Shown: positions 29,047-38,016, counted from the first letter of the stretch. The stretch: 64,000 bases of DNA from Tissierella creatinini (GCA_005046945.1 SUSS01000010.1:1-64000), one strand, 5' to 3'. The notes: a model not told the origin generated them from the letters alone. Numbers and translations: made by a program.

Positions 29047-30333
29047 TTAATATCCTTTAGCGGACATCTTGTTAAAGCCAATTTCATTAGTTGCTCCAGT
29101 AATAGCTTGGAGTTCAACTGTAATTGAACCATCTTCATTTAAGCTTCCGCCAAATCCTCCGGCTATAATATCTATATAGTCAAGAGTTCCAATCACCTTA
29201 TCTAACTTAGGCAAATGGATTATTTCGTTTGCGTTACCACCAGTAACTACAGCATTTGCCGATGGGTGAGCATCTGCAAGAGATTGGCTAGCACCATCTC
29301 TACCTGCATACTCATCAGTGATGATAACAGTCTTAATTCCTTTTTCTTCAATCTTTCTAGTGTTCATTATAAGGTCAGTATCTGGGTTGCCGAATCCTTC
29401 TTGCGAAATTATTACTCCATCTAACCCAAAGTACTCAGCTAATTTAGCTGTCCAGTTTGATGATCTTTCTTTGTCTGCTAGATAAACATTTTCGTTAGTG
29501 ATTATAGTTCCAACGAAGTTTAATGTCTTTCCATGTGCAGCATAAAGATCATGTACTGCTGGGTTGTTCATTTGGTGATATGAGGTATTCTTATCACAAG
29601 CTGATACACAGTTACCGCTTACTATAGCTCCATCCATAATTTCTGTTGGATAAAGAATAGTCGGTACGATTTGCTTAGCATCTACTCCATAAACATAAGT
29701 GTCATGAAGTAAACCTTGAGTTTGAAGCATTTGTACATAAGCTACCTTCGGTAGGTTAGGATATTTTTTGATTCCCTCTAGGAAAGGATCAGTTTGAAAT
29801 ACTTCAACCGTATCAGGAGTAAGACTCTTAGCAGTTTCAGCAAGATAAGCAGCAGCTTTGAATCCTGCGAATCTAACAGCTTTCTCATGATCGTGTTGTT
29901 TTAAACCTTCTACTGGTGCACATTTCAAAACAAGATTAATAGTTTTAGAGAATGGTGTAAAATCTGCTCCAGGACCTTTCATGTCGATGATACCCTCTTG
30001 GAATCCAACGATTTTACCGGTTGTCATTACTGTCATACCCTTTAATACATTGGTTTTTCCGGATCCAACAATATCTACCTTTGACAATATTCCAGGGAAA
30101 ATTCCACCTGGACCTTCCACCTTAACTCTTGGTTCTACTACATCTTTTACTGGTGTAATTCTTACACTCTCACCAGGTTTAGCAATATCAACTTCAACTG
30201 AAGCAAGGTGCTCATCCTCGGAGATAAGCTTTATAAGCTCTTCCTTATTAACTGTCAAAACACCATTTTCTAGTTTTGTTGTATCACTAAATTGCACATC
30301 TTTAATCAGTACAAGGCCTAATTCCAAACGCAT
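29047..30333 (-). CDS. grdE: Glycine reductase complex component B, proprotein (GrdE)
   Basis: A 428-residue proprotein that is cleaved inside SGNCVSACDKN; the Cys (residue 242) becomes the pyruvoyl group that forms a Schiff base with glycine. With GrdB it makes the substrate-specific component B. The frame is open to 30378, but AGGAGGTGAATTT precedes the ATG at 30333, which gives the usual MRLELGLVLIKDV start and length. First gene of the grd operon here; trxBA and grdX, often found upstream in other species, are absent. Confidence 0.96.
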   Translation of the reverse strand: MRLELGLVLIKDVQFSDTTKLENGVLTVNKEELIKLISEDEHLASVEVDIAKPGESVRITPVKDVVEPRVKVEGPGGIFPGILSKVDIVGSGKTNVLKGMTVMTTGKIVGFQEGIIDMKGPGADFTPFSKTINLVLKCAPVEGLKQHDHEKAVRFAGFKAAAYLAETAKSLTPDTVEVFQTDPFLEGIKKYPNLPKVAYVQMLQTQGLLHDTYVYGVDAKQIVPTILYPTEIMDGAIVSGNCVSACDKNTSYHQMNNPAVHDLYAAHGKTLNFVGTIITNENVYLADKERSSNWTAKLAEYFGLDGVIISQEGFGNPDTDLIMNTRKIEEKGIKTVIITDEYAGRDGASQSLADAHPSANAVVTGGNANEIIHLPKLDKVIGTLDYIDIIAGGFGGSLNEDGSITVELQAITGATNEIGFNKMSAKGY

Positions 30334-30378
30334 AAATTCACCTCCTCTTGTATTGATATATATATTTAATCCTGGCAA

Positions 30379-30595
30379 CCAGGTTTAAATCTTATTTAAT
30401 CTTTGAGTAGTTTTAATTGAATTTTGTATTATGATTTTAATCATGTAATCGAGAGCAGGCCAAAATACAACCATATTTACATTGAAGATATGAAATATTA
30501 CAATTCATAATTATGTTTAATATACCAGGCATATTATACCCTATATTCAATAAAATATTTAGTATTTATTATTATTTTTTCAAACAACAAACAAT
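30379..30595 (-). other. Long AU-rich leader between riboswitch and grdE
   Basis: No gene is seen. It holds a small hairpin CCTGG-TTG-CCAGG (30370-30382) ahead of the grdE ribosome binding site and a palindrome ATGATTAAAATCAT (30432-30445). A TATAAT-like box occurs near 30530-30540 but has no good -35. Confidence 0.5.
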
Positions 30596-30628
30596 AAAAA
30601 AAGCAAATAAACGGTACTATTTACTCTG
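30596..30628 (-). terminator. Expression platform of the glycine riboswitch: terminator hairpin
   Basis: On the minus strand GTAAATA (30618-30624) pairs with TATTTGC (30603-30609) and is followed by seven T (30596-30602). Just before it, CAGAGT (30623-30628) can pair with ACTCTG (30655-30660) at the 3' edge of the aptamer, giving a competing helix. Which state binds glycine cannot be decided by eye. Confidence 0.65.
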
Positions 30629-30654
30629 TTAACCAACCTTTGTTAAGGCTTTTT

Positions 30655-30770
30655 CAGAGTTCTGTCAAAGTATGGTCCTTTTACCTGAGAATATCGATAT
30701 AAATTTGGCTATCTATAAATTACGCCTTGGGTGTCTTTATAGGTCTCTCCCTTAGACTTAATTCAGACTA
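30655..30770 (-). promoter_or_regulatory. Glycine riboswitch aptamer
   Basis: Minus strand: GGGAGAGACC, then CTATAAA-GACACCCAAGGCGTAA-TTTATAG (a perfect 7-bp helix around the conserved loop), then TCTCAGGTAAAAGGACC. The GAGA...TCTC helix and the CAGGTAAAAGGAC element are the core of the glycine aptamer family. Only one aptamer is seen. It lies in the leader of grdE about 320 bases before the start codon, so the substrate of the encoded enzyme controls its operon. Confidence 0.9.
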
Positions 30771-30825
30771 CTGTATAGCATTTCTTCTTTTAAGCTTGTT
30801 ATAAAATTAACTAAATTACAATCTT

Positions 30826-30854
30826 ATTATATATCAAGGATTAATTTTTTTCAA
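30826..30854 (-). promoter_or_regulatory. Promoter of the grd operon
   Basis: Minus strand TTGAAA (30849-30854), 17-base spacer, TATAAT (30826-30831). The transcript would start about 50 bases before the riboswitch aptamer. Confidence 0.85.
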
Positions 30855-30915
30855 TAGCTTTATTTTTATTATTGATAAATTTTATAACCTCACTTCTTTA
30901 TATGGCGAATACATC

Positions 30916-31380
30916 TTAGTCAATGTTAGGAAAACCTAATTGTCTTAAGGCTTCATATATAATAATATTTGCTGAATTAGACAAATTTAAGGACCTTCCT
31001 ATTGTTTTCATAGGAATTCTGATTGCATGGTCTTTGTTTCTATCTATTAGCTCTTCGGGTAAACCCTTTGTTTCCTTTCCAAATACAAAAAAGGTATTAT
31101 CCGTATAATTAAAATCAGAGTATTTATTATTAGTCTTTGTAGTTGCATAGTAAAATTTGCCTTCAGGAAATTTGGATAGAACCTCATCAAAGCTATCATA
31201 ATAGTGAATATCTACTAGAGACCAGTAATCAAGTCCCGCCCTTTTCAAATATTTATCGCTTATGGAGAAACCAAGAGGTCTTACAAGGTGTAAGGATGTC
31301 CCAGTTAAGGCACAAGTCCTTGCTATACTTCCAGTGTTATGTGGTATTTCAGGTTCTACTAATACTATATTTAATGTCAA
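30916..31380 (-). CDS. trmL: tRNA (cytidine/uridine-34-2'-O)-methyltransferase TrmL
   Basis: A 154-residue SPOUT methyltransferase. VLVEPEIPHNTGSIARTC at the start, FGKETKGLPEELI and the C-terminal knot IPMKTIGRSLNLSNSANIIIYE are the family signatures. It 2'-O-methylates the wobble base of tRNA-Leu isoacceptors using SAM. The start codon is TTG, immediately after the TAA of the preceding HAD gene, with AGGAGA inside that gene's end, so translation is coupled. Confidence 0.94.
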   Translation of the reverse strand: MTLNIVLVEPEIPHNTGSIARTCALTGTSLHLVRPLGFSISDKYLKRAGLDYWSLVDIHYYDSFDEVLSKFPEGKFYYATTKTNNKYSDFNYTDNTFFVFGKETKGLPEELIDRNKDHAIRIPMKTIGRSLNLSNSANIIIYEALRQLGFPNID

Positions 31381-32196
31381 TTAACTTTCATCTCCTAATA
31401 TAAACTTTTCAATTACCTTAGCTACTCCATCCTCATCGTTGGTAGCGGTGATATAGTCAGATTTAAGTTTAACAATTTCATCACCATTTCCCATGGCTAC
31501 TCCAAGCCCTGCAAAAGCTAACATAGTTAAATCATTCTCACTATCACCTATGGCAATAACTTGATCCTGGGATATATTCATCTCATTACATAAATACTCA
31601 AGTCCTATTCCCTTTGATGCCCTAAAGTCCATTACCTCTAAATTATTTTCCCAGGATTTTGTGATATTTAACCCTTCAATGGTCGCAAAATCCTTTCTTA
31701 GATTATTTAGCTTATCCATATCATTATCTATAAATAGAAATTTAAATATATTCAAATCCTTATTTTCTAGGATTTCATTATCATCTTTAAATAATTTGAT
31801 ATCTATTCTTTGAGATTTTCCGGAATAATAGTCAGCTATCCCTTTAACATATTGATTGGAAAACAGGCATTCTTCATTATAAAAATGATAATATATACCA
31901 TATTCTCTACCAAGATTCATTACTTTTTTTGCTAAATCTATTTCTAACGGTCTATTATATATAACATTTCTATCCTCATCTATAATAATGGCCCCATTAC
32001 ACGCCAATATTGGATTACCTAGTTTGAGTTCATCAGCGAAAATCTTAGCTGATTCTAGTATTCTACCTGTAGCCAATACTATCTTAATCCCCTTATCCTT
32101 AGCTTTATCTATAGCATTTTTTGTTCTTAAGGATATATCATTTTGACTATTTAAAAGGGTACCATCCATATCTATAGCAATCAATTTAAATTTCAT
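31381..32196 (-). CDS. Cof-type HAD-IIB family hydrolase
   Basis: A 271-residue HAD phosphatase. Motif I is IDMDGTLLNSQND with the nucleophile Asp9, motif II is VLATGR, and motif IV is AIGDSENDLTMLAFAGLGVAMGNG. The large type-IIB cap lies between. Such enzymes dephosphorylate sugar phosphates, nucleotides or flavin intermediates; the substrate is not predictable. It shares a transcript with trmL. Confidence 0.93.
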   Translation of the reverse strand: MKFKLIAIDMDGTLLNSQNDISLRTKNAIDKAKDKGIKIVLATGRILESAKIFADELKLGNPILACNGAIIIDEDRNVIYNRPLEIDLAKKVMNLGREYGIYYHFYNEECLFSNQYVKGIADYYSGKSQRIDIKLFKDDNEILENKDLNIFKFLFIDNDMDKLNNLRKDFATIEGLNITKSWENNLEVMDFRASKGIGLEYLCNEMNISQDQVIAIGDSENDLTMLAFAGLGVAMGNGDEIVKLKSDYITATNDEDGVAKVIEKFILGDES

Positions 32197-32267
32197 TTTA
32201 AACCTCCCTAAAATAATAACATACCTAATTACAAGAAAATTATAAGAAAAGTTTTTGAAAAACCAGT

Positions 32268-33122
32268 CTACAACTTATCATCTATATATGCTATTCCTTC
32301 AAATACAATTTTCACACTTCCGTCGAGATAAAGGGAGTTTACTTTGTCATTTTCAAGCTTTACAACAACTTCAAGTTCGCCGCCTGGTTGCTTAATATAT
32401 TCATGTAGACTAGAATTTCTCCTTAGAGCTAAAGCCACACCTAGGGCACTTGTTCCTGATGCACAGCTTCTTTCCCAGTAAAGACTATCTGTAGACCTAA
32501 CATAAACCAAAGGAGTCAAGAAACTAGTAATACTATCATAAAACATGATTCCAATAGCATCCAATTCCTCTTGGTCAGTATAATCCTTTATCGCCTTAAA
32601 GAAACCTTCTTTATCCTTTATATCCTTACTCTCTACTATAAAATGAGTGATTCCAGGAAAATCAACTCTTATATAGGATATCATTTTATTATAAAACTGA
32701 AAAGCTGAATTAACAACACTTTTAGGCAAGGGCATCTGAACCTTTGAAAAATACGAATTCTCAATTTCCGTTTTTCTCACTGTGCATTCTAGCAATTCAT
32801 TAATTCCTGAAACCTCGAGTATTACATTGTATAAATCCTCAGTTTTATTTACCATAGGTAGATTTAAATGAACTATAAGGGCTGCAAGGGATCTTGTTGC
32901 ATTTCCACAAAATTCTCCACCCATCATTTGAAGCCTCAATGTATTTAACGATTTGCCTTTAGCTGTAATTGGCTCTTCAATAAAACCAACTTGTTCTCCA
33001 TGGACATTACCATACTCCATAAGCTTATTGGCAATCTTTATATGATTTGATGGTTCAAGCCTATCCATTACAAATATGGTCATATTATCTACCGGATTAA
33101 CTTTTATTACATTTAACTTCAT
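32268..33122 (-). CDS. DapF-fold PLP-independent epimerase/racemase family protein
   Basis: A 284-residue protein with the two-domain diaminopimelate-epimerase plan. The first cysteine motif is GGEFCGNATRSLA (Cys72), the second is RSCASGTSALGVAL (Cys220), matching in position the two catalytic cysteines of DapF. The surrounding residues differ from true DapF, where ECGNG and ACGTG motifs are found, so another amino acid is the likely substrate; histidine or other racemases of this superfamily are possible. It is preceded by TTGGAGGG. Confidence 0.75.
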   Translation of the reverse strand: MKLNVIKVNPVDNMTIFVMDRLEPSNHIKIANKLMEYGNVHGEQVGFIEEPITAKGKSLNTLRLQMMGGEFCGNATRSLAALIVHLNLPMVNKTEDLYNVILEVSGINELLECTVRKTEIENSYFSKVQMPLPKSVVNSAFQFYNKMISYIRVDFPGITHFIVESKDIKDKEGFFKAIKDYTDQEELDAIGIMFYDSITSFLTPLVYVRSTDSLYWERSCASGTSALGVALALRRNSSLHEYIKQPGGELEVVVKLENDKVNSLYLDGSVKIVFEGIAYIDDKL

Positions 33123-33177
33123 AACATCCCTCCAAAATAATTTAAAACAAAATGGACAGTTCTTTTTGTTTCATCAC

Positions 33178-33205
33178 AAAAGACTTATCCGAGGATAAGT
33201 CTTTT
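33178..33205 (-). terminator. Terminator after the VanW gene
   Basis: A 13-bp stem (AAAAGACTTATCC with GGATAAGTCTTTT) and a 2-base loop that will open to 4; the T-run is short. It lies just after the stop of the VanW protein gene. Confidence 0.7.
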
Positions 33206-33210
33206 AAGAT

Positions 33211-34647
33211 CTAAGGCTCTAAATCTATAACTTCTATATTTTCTTCTGATTCTATTTGCTCTCCTATATTCTCAGGTTTGGATATGGTTGGTTCTGTTGG
33301 CTCCGGTACTACCGGAAGTGCAGGTCCAACTCTATAGATAAAATCTTTTTCTCTATAATAATCATAGGTTATTTGCTTTCTCTCAACTACATTACCATCT
33401 TTAATAATGGATTTAAATGTCCTAACTTTATATCCTGTTCTTCCCTCCTGCTGCAAGACTCTAGTCCCAGGAGCTACGCTTGAATCAAATACTTCCTTTA
33501 CCTTGTAAGGAATAGTTTGGATAAGCTCAGGTTCAATTTTTACGGTATAGTCCTTCGAGTTCTTATCCCCAAAGATATAAAAGTGTATTCGATTCCCTGC
33601 AACATTTGACTGTATATATATGGGAAAGTCAAAATCATTCTTAAACTTCAAATCCAAATAGCCTCTGGCCACCGCACCATCGGTTCCCCTTGGTACATAA
33701 GAAGCTGCTATAGAATGAGGATGCCTTTCAACTATTGTCACATCTGATAAGAGTAATGCATTATAAAGGGTAGTTGAGGATTGACACACTCCACCTCCTA
33801 CCCCGGGAGTAAGCTCGCCATTTACTATAACAGGAGCTTCCATATATCCAGTAGATGGACCTATGGGACCCACCTTTTCATTAAAAGAAATCTCTTCTCC
33901 CGGTAATACGAGTAGGTTGTTTACAGACTTGGAAGCCTGTTTGATATTCTGTATCCTCCCAGATGAGCTTCCCTTAAATGATGTTGAAAACTCACCAATA
34001 ACTCCGTTTACACGGCTCAAAACCTTCTCTGTAACCTTTGGTTCTACTGCATCCACAGGTATCTGTATATCTTCTTGGTCTTGGATGCTATCAACCAGCA
34101 AATTTATAAGCTCACTCTTTTTAATAGCAAGACCAGGCTTTTCCTTAGTTACTATAAATGTTGTACCATTATATTCAAGGGTTGCATCTTTAGCTTCCTG
34201 ATTTAAATCCTCTTCGATATCATCCACTAGCTTTAAAACCATCTCCCTATCGTATTCTGGCTTTAGCTCTATATTATAACCACCCTTTTTTAATTCCTTA
34301 ATAGTACTATATCTTTGAAATGGATTACCTTCTCTTCCTAGATTATAGGCTTCATTTACTGCCTTATTAAAGTCATAAGTGTACCCAAGGTCGTAAATAT
34401 CTATATTATAATTTTTTTCTAGATAGGAAAGTCTTATAGATTTATCAACATCCTCATTTTCCTTTTGCAAACTTATAAAAATCAAAGCATCTTTAAGAGT
34501 TTTACCTCCAACATCATATCCATCTATCTTGACCCCGCTATATATCTCATCTATATTGATGGTATTTTCATAGATATAATATGCTCCACCTAAGACACCA
34601 CCTAGGATTATAACTATTAATAATATTATAAATAATGGCTTTTTCAT
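33211..34647 (-). CDS. VanW family protein with N-terminal membrane anchor
   Basis: A 478-residue protein. An uncleaved N-terminal helix (FIILLIVIILGGVLGGAYYI) anchors it outside the cell. The middle holds a PG_binding_4 type region repeated around DIYDLGYTYDF and KEKPGLAIKK; the VanW domain follows with GGGVCQSSTTLYNALLLSDV and ERHPHSIAASYVPRGTDGAV. The C terminus is Pro/Glu-rich and acidic. VanW proteins associate with cell-wall biology; the activity is unknown. ATG at 34647 overlaps the nth stop and follows GGGGTGAAG. Confidence 0.87.
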   Translation of the reverse strand: MKKPLFIILLIVIILGGVLGGAYYIYENTINIDEIYSGVKIDGYDVGGKTLKDALIFISLQKENEDVDKSIRLSYLEKNYNIDIYDLGYTYDFNKAVNEAYNLGREGNPFQRYSTIKELKKGGYNIELKPEYDREMVLKLVDDIEEDLNQEAKDATLEYNGTTFIVTKEKPGLAIKKSELINLLVDSIQDQEDIQIPVDAVEPKVTEKVLSRVNGVIGEFSTSFKGSSSGRIQNIKQASKSVNNLLVLPGEEISFNEKVGPIGPSTGYMEAPVIVNGELTPGVGGGVCQSSTTLYNALLLSDVTIVERHPHSIAASYVPRGTDGAVARGYLDLKFKNDFDFPIYIQSNVAGNRIHFYIFGDKNSKDYTVKIEPELIQTIPYKVKEVFDSSVAPGTRVLQQEGRTGYKVRTFKSIIKDGNVVERKQITYDYYREKDFIYRVGPALPVVPEPTEPTISKPENIGEQIESEENIEVIDLEP

Positions 34648-35291
34648 TTCTTCACCCCACTTTTGTAATAAAGACAATATTCGGTTAAGGGACACTGATG
34701 ACAAAGTGGTTTTCTTGCTTTACAGACCCTTCTTCCATGAAATATTAATAGATGATGGGCTTTACTCCACATCGGCTTATCTATAATATCCATAAGGTCT
34801 TCTTCAGTACTATCAACATTAGTACTAGAAGCTAGTCCAATTCGATTAGATACCCTAAAAACATGGGTATCAACGGCTATGGCAGGGGTACCAAATGCAT
34901 TACTTACAACCACATTTGCTGTTTTTCTTCCGACTCCCGGTAAGTCCATTAGTTCCTCCTTATTATTTGGAACCATTCCACCGTGTTTTTCTAATAGAAT
35001 ATAGCAGGTTGCTAAAATATTCTTGGCTTTAGTATTATAAAAGCCACAGCTATGAATCATTTCCCCCAATTGCTTTTCATCCAATTTTATGAAGTTCTCT
35101 GGATTCTTGTAATCTTTAAAGAGAATAGCCGTAGTCTTATTTACTTGAACATCAGTACATTGTGCAGATAATATAGTAGCTATTAAAAGCTCAAACGGAT
35201 TGGTAAAATCCAACTCAGCTTTTGCATCCGGATAAAATTCGGTTAAAATATTTAAAACTTCTTTTACATCTTTTTTAGTCATTTTCCTCAT
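34644..35291 (-). CDS. nth: Endonuclease III
   Basis: A 215-residue DNA glycosylase/AP lyase of base-excision repair. Visible: LLIATILSAQCTDVQVNKTT, the helix-hairpin-helix LPGVGRKTANVVVSNAFG with the catalytic Lys, the aspartate motif VDTHVFRVSNRIGL, and the C-terminal 4Fe-4S ligands in CKARKPLCHQCPLTEYC. Full length. Its end overlaps the VanW gene by 4 bases and its start lies 8 bases after the DUF503 gene, so the three form one operon. Confidence 0.97.
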   Translation of the reverse strand: MRKMTKKDVKEVLNILTEFYPDAKAELDFTNPFELLIATILSAQCTDVQVNKTTAILFKDYKNPENFIKLDEKQLGEMIHSCGFYNTKAKNILATCYILLEKHGGMVPNNKEELMDLPGVGRKTANVVVSNAFGTPAIAVDTHVFRVSNRIGLASSTNVDSTEEDLMDIIDKPMWSKAHHLLIFHGRRVCKARKPLCHQCPLTEYCLYYKSGVKK

Positions 35292-35299
35292 TTAATCAC

Positions 35300-35581
35300 C
35301 TAAAGTATTTCAATATTATAGTCTATAATTTCCACCCGATTATCTCCGTCTACAAATTTCATCACATTTGATATAATTTGATTTGCATGCTGGCTATCAT
35401 TTGTTACACAGGCAAATCCTAATACAGATGACTGCCAATTATCATTTAAATCTACTTCTGCAATAGAGATATTAAATCTGGATTGTAGTTTTCCAATTAT
35501 ACTCTTTATAACATGTCTTTTTTCCTTTAGAGAATGTGATTCAAAGATATTTAGTTTAAGTGTACAAGTGCCTATTATCAT
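35300..35581 (-). CDS. DUF503 family protein (YlxP-like)
   Basis: A 93-residue protein with MIIGTCTLKLNIFESHSLKE at the start and the KRHVIKSIIGKLQSRFNISI pattern of DUF503. YlxP is usually beside infB and rbfA; here it heads an operon with nth. A GAGGTGAG site precedes the ATG. The function is not known. Confidence 0.88.
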   Translation of the reverse strand: MIIGTCTLKLNIFESHSLKEKRHVIKSIIGKLQSRFNISIAEVDLNDNWQSSVLGFACVTNDSQHANQIISNVMKFVDGDNRVEIIDYNIEIL

Positions 35582-35610
35582 ATTCTCACCTCTATATATT
35601 CTAAGACTAT

Positions 35611-35638
35611 ATTATATATTTTAGACTATTATGTGCAA
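35611..35638 (-). promoter_or_regulatory. Promoter of DUF503-nth-vanW operon
   Basis: Minus strand TTGCAC (35633-35638), 16-base spacer, TATAAT (35611-35616), about 30 bases before the DUF503 start codon. Confidence 0.6.
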
Positions 35639-35667
35639 AAAATATAGTTACAAATAAAAGACAATAA

Positions 35668-35712
35668 ACAGTGAAAAGTGAAAAGTGAATAGTGAATAGT
35701 GAATAGTGAACA
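35668..35712 (+). repeat. Short tandem repeat
   Basis: Seven-base units AGTGAAA and AGTGAAT are repeated about six times. Related fragments (GTTCACTGT) occur at 11610-11625 and 35798-35810. This is the simple AGTGAAT-type sequence common in AT-rich intergenic DNA. Confidence 0.75.
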
Positions 35713-35754
35713 ATTATTCTGGTCTAGCCTTCAAAGTGCAAAATGACATTGAAA

Positions 35755-35774
35755 GGAACGGCTGAAGCCGTTCC
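35755..35774 (-). terminator. Terminator after the glycine C-acetyltransferase gene
   Basis: GGAACGGC-TGAA-GCCGTTCC, an 8-bp GC-rich perfect stem. On the minus strand TTTCAATG follows. Confidence 0.75.
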
Positions 35775-35811
35775 AATGTTTAATCTTTTAACTGTTAGTT
35801 GTTCACTGTAC

Positions 35812-36999
35812 TTAAAGTATTCCCATTTCCTTTCCTACCAACTCAAATACTCTTACTGCCTCATCTAGTTGATCCTTGGTGTGAGCTGCTGTAACCATGC
35901 ATCTTACCCTTCCACTTCCTTTTGGAACAGTAGGGAATACAATTCCTGATACGTAGACTCCATTGTCCAAAAGCTTCTTGCTAAACTCCATGGTCTTAGA
36001 TTCTTCTCCGATGATTACAGGTGTTATTGGCGTTTCACTGTGTCCAGTATTGAATCCTAGCTTGCCTAGTTTCTCCTTAAAGTATCCAGCATTTTCCCAT
36101 AACCTATCAGTATATTCTGTTGATTCCATAAGCATCTTTATAGCTTCGATGATAGCTCCCACTGCTGCAGGAGGTAAAGATGTTGAGAATAATATAGGCC
36201 TTGCTCTATGGCTTAACCATTCATACATGGTTTGAGATCCAGCTACATATCCTCCAACTACCCCTATTGCCTTAGAAAGAGTACCTATTGAGAAATCAAC
36301 CCTACCGTGAAGACCGAAGTGGTCTACAGTTCCTCTTCCGCTTTCTCCAAGAACTCCGGAACCATGAGCATCATCCACGTAGGTCATTGCTTCATATTTC
36401 TCAGCTAGCTGAACTATTTCAGGCAGCTTAGCAATATCTCCATCCATGCTAAATACACCGTCTGTAATTATTAAAATATTTTTATATTTATCTCTACTTT
36501 CCTTTAAAATAGCCTCTAGACCATCCATATCTGAGTGCTTATATATTCCTCTTGCTGCCTTGGAAAGACGAGTACCATCTATAATAGACGCATGGTTTAA
36601 TTCATCGGAAATAATTATGTCCCCAGCCTCAGTAACTGCTTGGATAGTTCCTGCATTACAATTGAATCCTGATTGGTATAAAAAAGCCGCTTCCTCCCTC
36701 TTAAACTCTGCAAGCAAGCTTTCTAGCTCTTCATGAATATCCATATTCCCAATAATAGTTCTGACTGCACCAGAGCCTGCCCCATACTTTTCTATTGCTT
36801 CTATGGCACCTTTTTTTAGTCTTGGATGATTAGCAAAGCCTAAATAGTTATTTGAGGATAGGTTTATAACCTTATTCCCATTCAATATAACCTCTGCCTG
36901 ACTAGCTGTTCCAAGTACAGGAAGTTTTCTATACACCCCTTGGTCCTTAAGTTCCTGAATCTTTTCCTTTAAAAAATCTAACTCATGTACACTTGACAC
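35812..36999 (-). CDS. kbl: Glycine C-acetyltransferase (2-amino-3-ketobutyrate CoA ligase) type enzyme
   Basis: A 395-residue alpha-oxoamine synthase with PLP. Visible: [56 protein letters not shown], and the PLP lysine in [16 protein letters not shown] splits 2-amino-3-ketobutyrate and CoA to glycine and acetyl-CoA, the second step of threonine breakdown, which would feed the grd system nearby. 8-amino-7-oxononanoate synthase (BioF) has the same fold; the SGAVRTIIG pattern and the absence of biotin genes favour KBL. The start codon is GTG after GGAGGCGG. Confidence 0.82.
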   Translation of the reverse strand: MSSVHELDFLKEKIQELKDQGVYRKLPVLGTASQAEVILNGNKVINLSSNNYLGFANHPRLKKGAIEAIEKYGAGSGAVRTIIGNMDIHEELESLLAEFKREEAAFLYQSGFNCNAGTIQAVTEAGDIIISDELNHASIIDGTRLSKAARGIYKHSDMDGLEAILKESRDKYKNILIITDGVFSMDGDIAKLPEIVQLAEKYEAMTYVDDAHGSGVLGESGRGTVDHFGLHGRVDFSIGTLSKAIGVVGGYVAGSQTMYEWLSHRARPILFSTSLPPAAVGAIIEAIKMLMESTEYTDRLWENAGYFKEKLGKLGFNTGHSETPITPVIIGEESKTMEFSKKLLDNGVYVSGIVFPTVPKGSGRVRCMVTAAHTKDQLDEAVRVFELVGKEMGIL

Positions 37000-37028
37000 A
37001 ATATCCGCCTCCTAACATTATTGGCATA

Positions 37029-37949
37029 TCATATACTAGTTTTAATATTTTCAAGGGCAATAAGTGCATTTCGCCTTAATATATTTCTACCTCGCCAGCT
37101 ACCAGACATGGATCCATATTTCTCCTTGAATTGTTTATTGCTCATTATAAGGAGTTCCTCAATATCTATCACACCTTTAGTCACATGTGGTAAAAACTCA
37201 TCATGAATAGAAAATCTTATATTCTTGTTTTTAGGACATACATTTTGACAAGTATCGCAACCGTATATATTATTACCTATTTTCTTCATTATCTCTAAGT
37301 CCATATCCTTTGTTTGAGTATGATAAGAAATACATTTTTTTGCATTCAACCTATATCCTTCTTCCAATGCCTTATCGGGGCAAGCCTTTAAGCAGATTTC
37401 ACAAACTCCACATTGACTTTCTAATAATCCTTCATTGGGTTCAATGTCCAAATCCGTCAGTATATATCCTATAAAAATAAATGAACCATATTCCTCATTA
37501 ATAATGTTGCAATTCTTCCCATAATAACCAATTCCAGCTTTGTGAGCCAACTCTCTATCAACTAAAGGACCAGTATCCACAAAATACTTATATTCAAAAG
37601 GGGTTATCTTTTTTATTTCCTCTATGAGGGCTTCAAGCTTATTTTTAAGCACCCTATGATAATCAATTCCCCAAGATGATTTAGATAAATTCCCACTATA
37701 TTTAATTTCTGATTTTTCATCAAAAACCACATTATATGATAGTGCTATGACAATGATGGATTTACAAGTCTCTAAAGTAAGTTTGGGATCAATTCTTAAA
37801 AGAATATTCTCTTCTTCAAATTCCGTTTCTATATTATTTAACCTTCTATACTCTAAATAATCTTTAATTGTAGTCAAAGGATTCCCGTCTGTAAAACCAA
37901 TCATATCTATCTTTAATTCTTTTGCTTTTTCAATTATATATTTTTTCAT
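37029..37949 (-). CDS. queG: Epoxyqueuosine reductase QueG-like iron-sulfur protein
   Basis: About 306 residues. An N-terminal QueG/DUF1730 region (AKELKIDMIGFTDG, DTGPLVDRELAHKAGIGYYG) precedes two ferredoxin-type 4Fe-4S motifs, CGVCEICLKACPDKAL and CDTCQNVCPKN. QueG reduces epoxyqueuosine to queuosine in tRNA with cobalamin. The protein lacks the C-terminal HEAT-like part of longer QueG proteins but keeps the catalytic core. The ATG at 37949 is preferred over an in-frame GTG at 37964 that lies inside the ribosome binding site. Confidence 0.83.
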   Translation of the reverse strand: MKKYIIEKAKELKIDMIGFTDGNPLTTIKDYLEYRRLNNIETEFEEENILLRIDPKLTLETCKSIIVIALSYNVVFDEKSEIKYSGNLSKSSWGIDYHRVLKNKLEALIEEIKKITPFEYKYFVDTGPLVDRELAHKAGIGYYGKNCNIINEEYGSFIFIGYILTDLDIEPNEGLLESQCGVCEICLKACPDKALEEGYRLNAKKCISYHTQTKDMDLEIMKKIGNNIYGCDTCQNVCPKNKNIRFSIHDEFLPHVTKGVIDIEELLIMSNKQFKEKYGSMSGSWRGRNILRRNALIALENIKTSI

Positions 37950-38016
37950 AAGAATCATCCTCACCTTATTATAGCATATAGTTCCATATTTTTAATCTAG
38001 CAAATAGGCTTTTATA

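Noticed and set aside
35668..35712. CRISPR array
   Set aside because: The units are 7 bases long with no spacers; no cas genes are present in the window.
37968..37973. TATAAT box as the queG promoter
   Set aside because: It is only a few bases before the ribosome binding site, so the transcript would lack that site.
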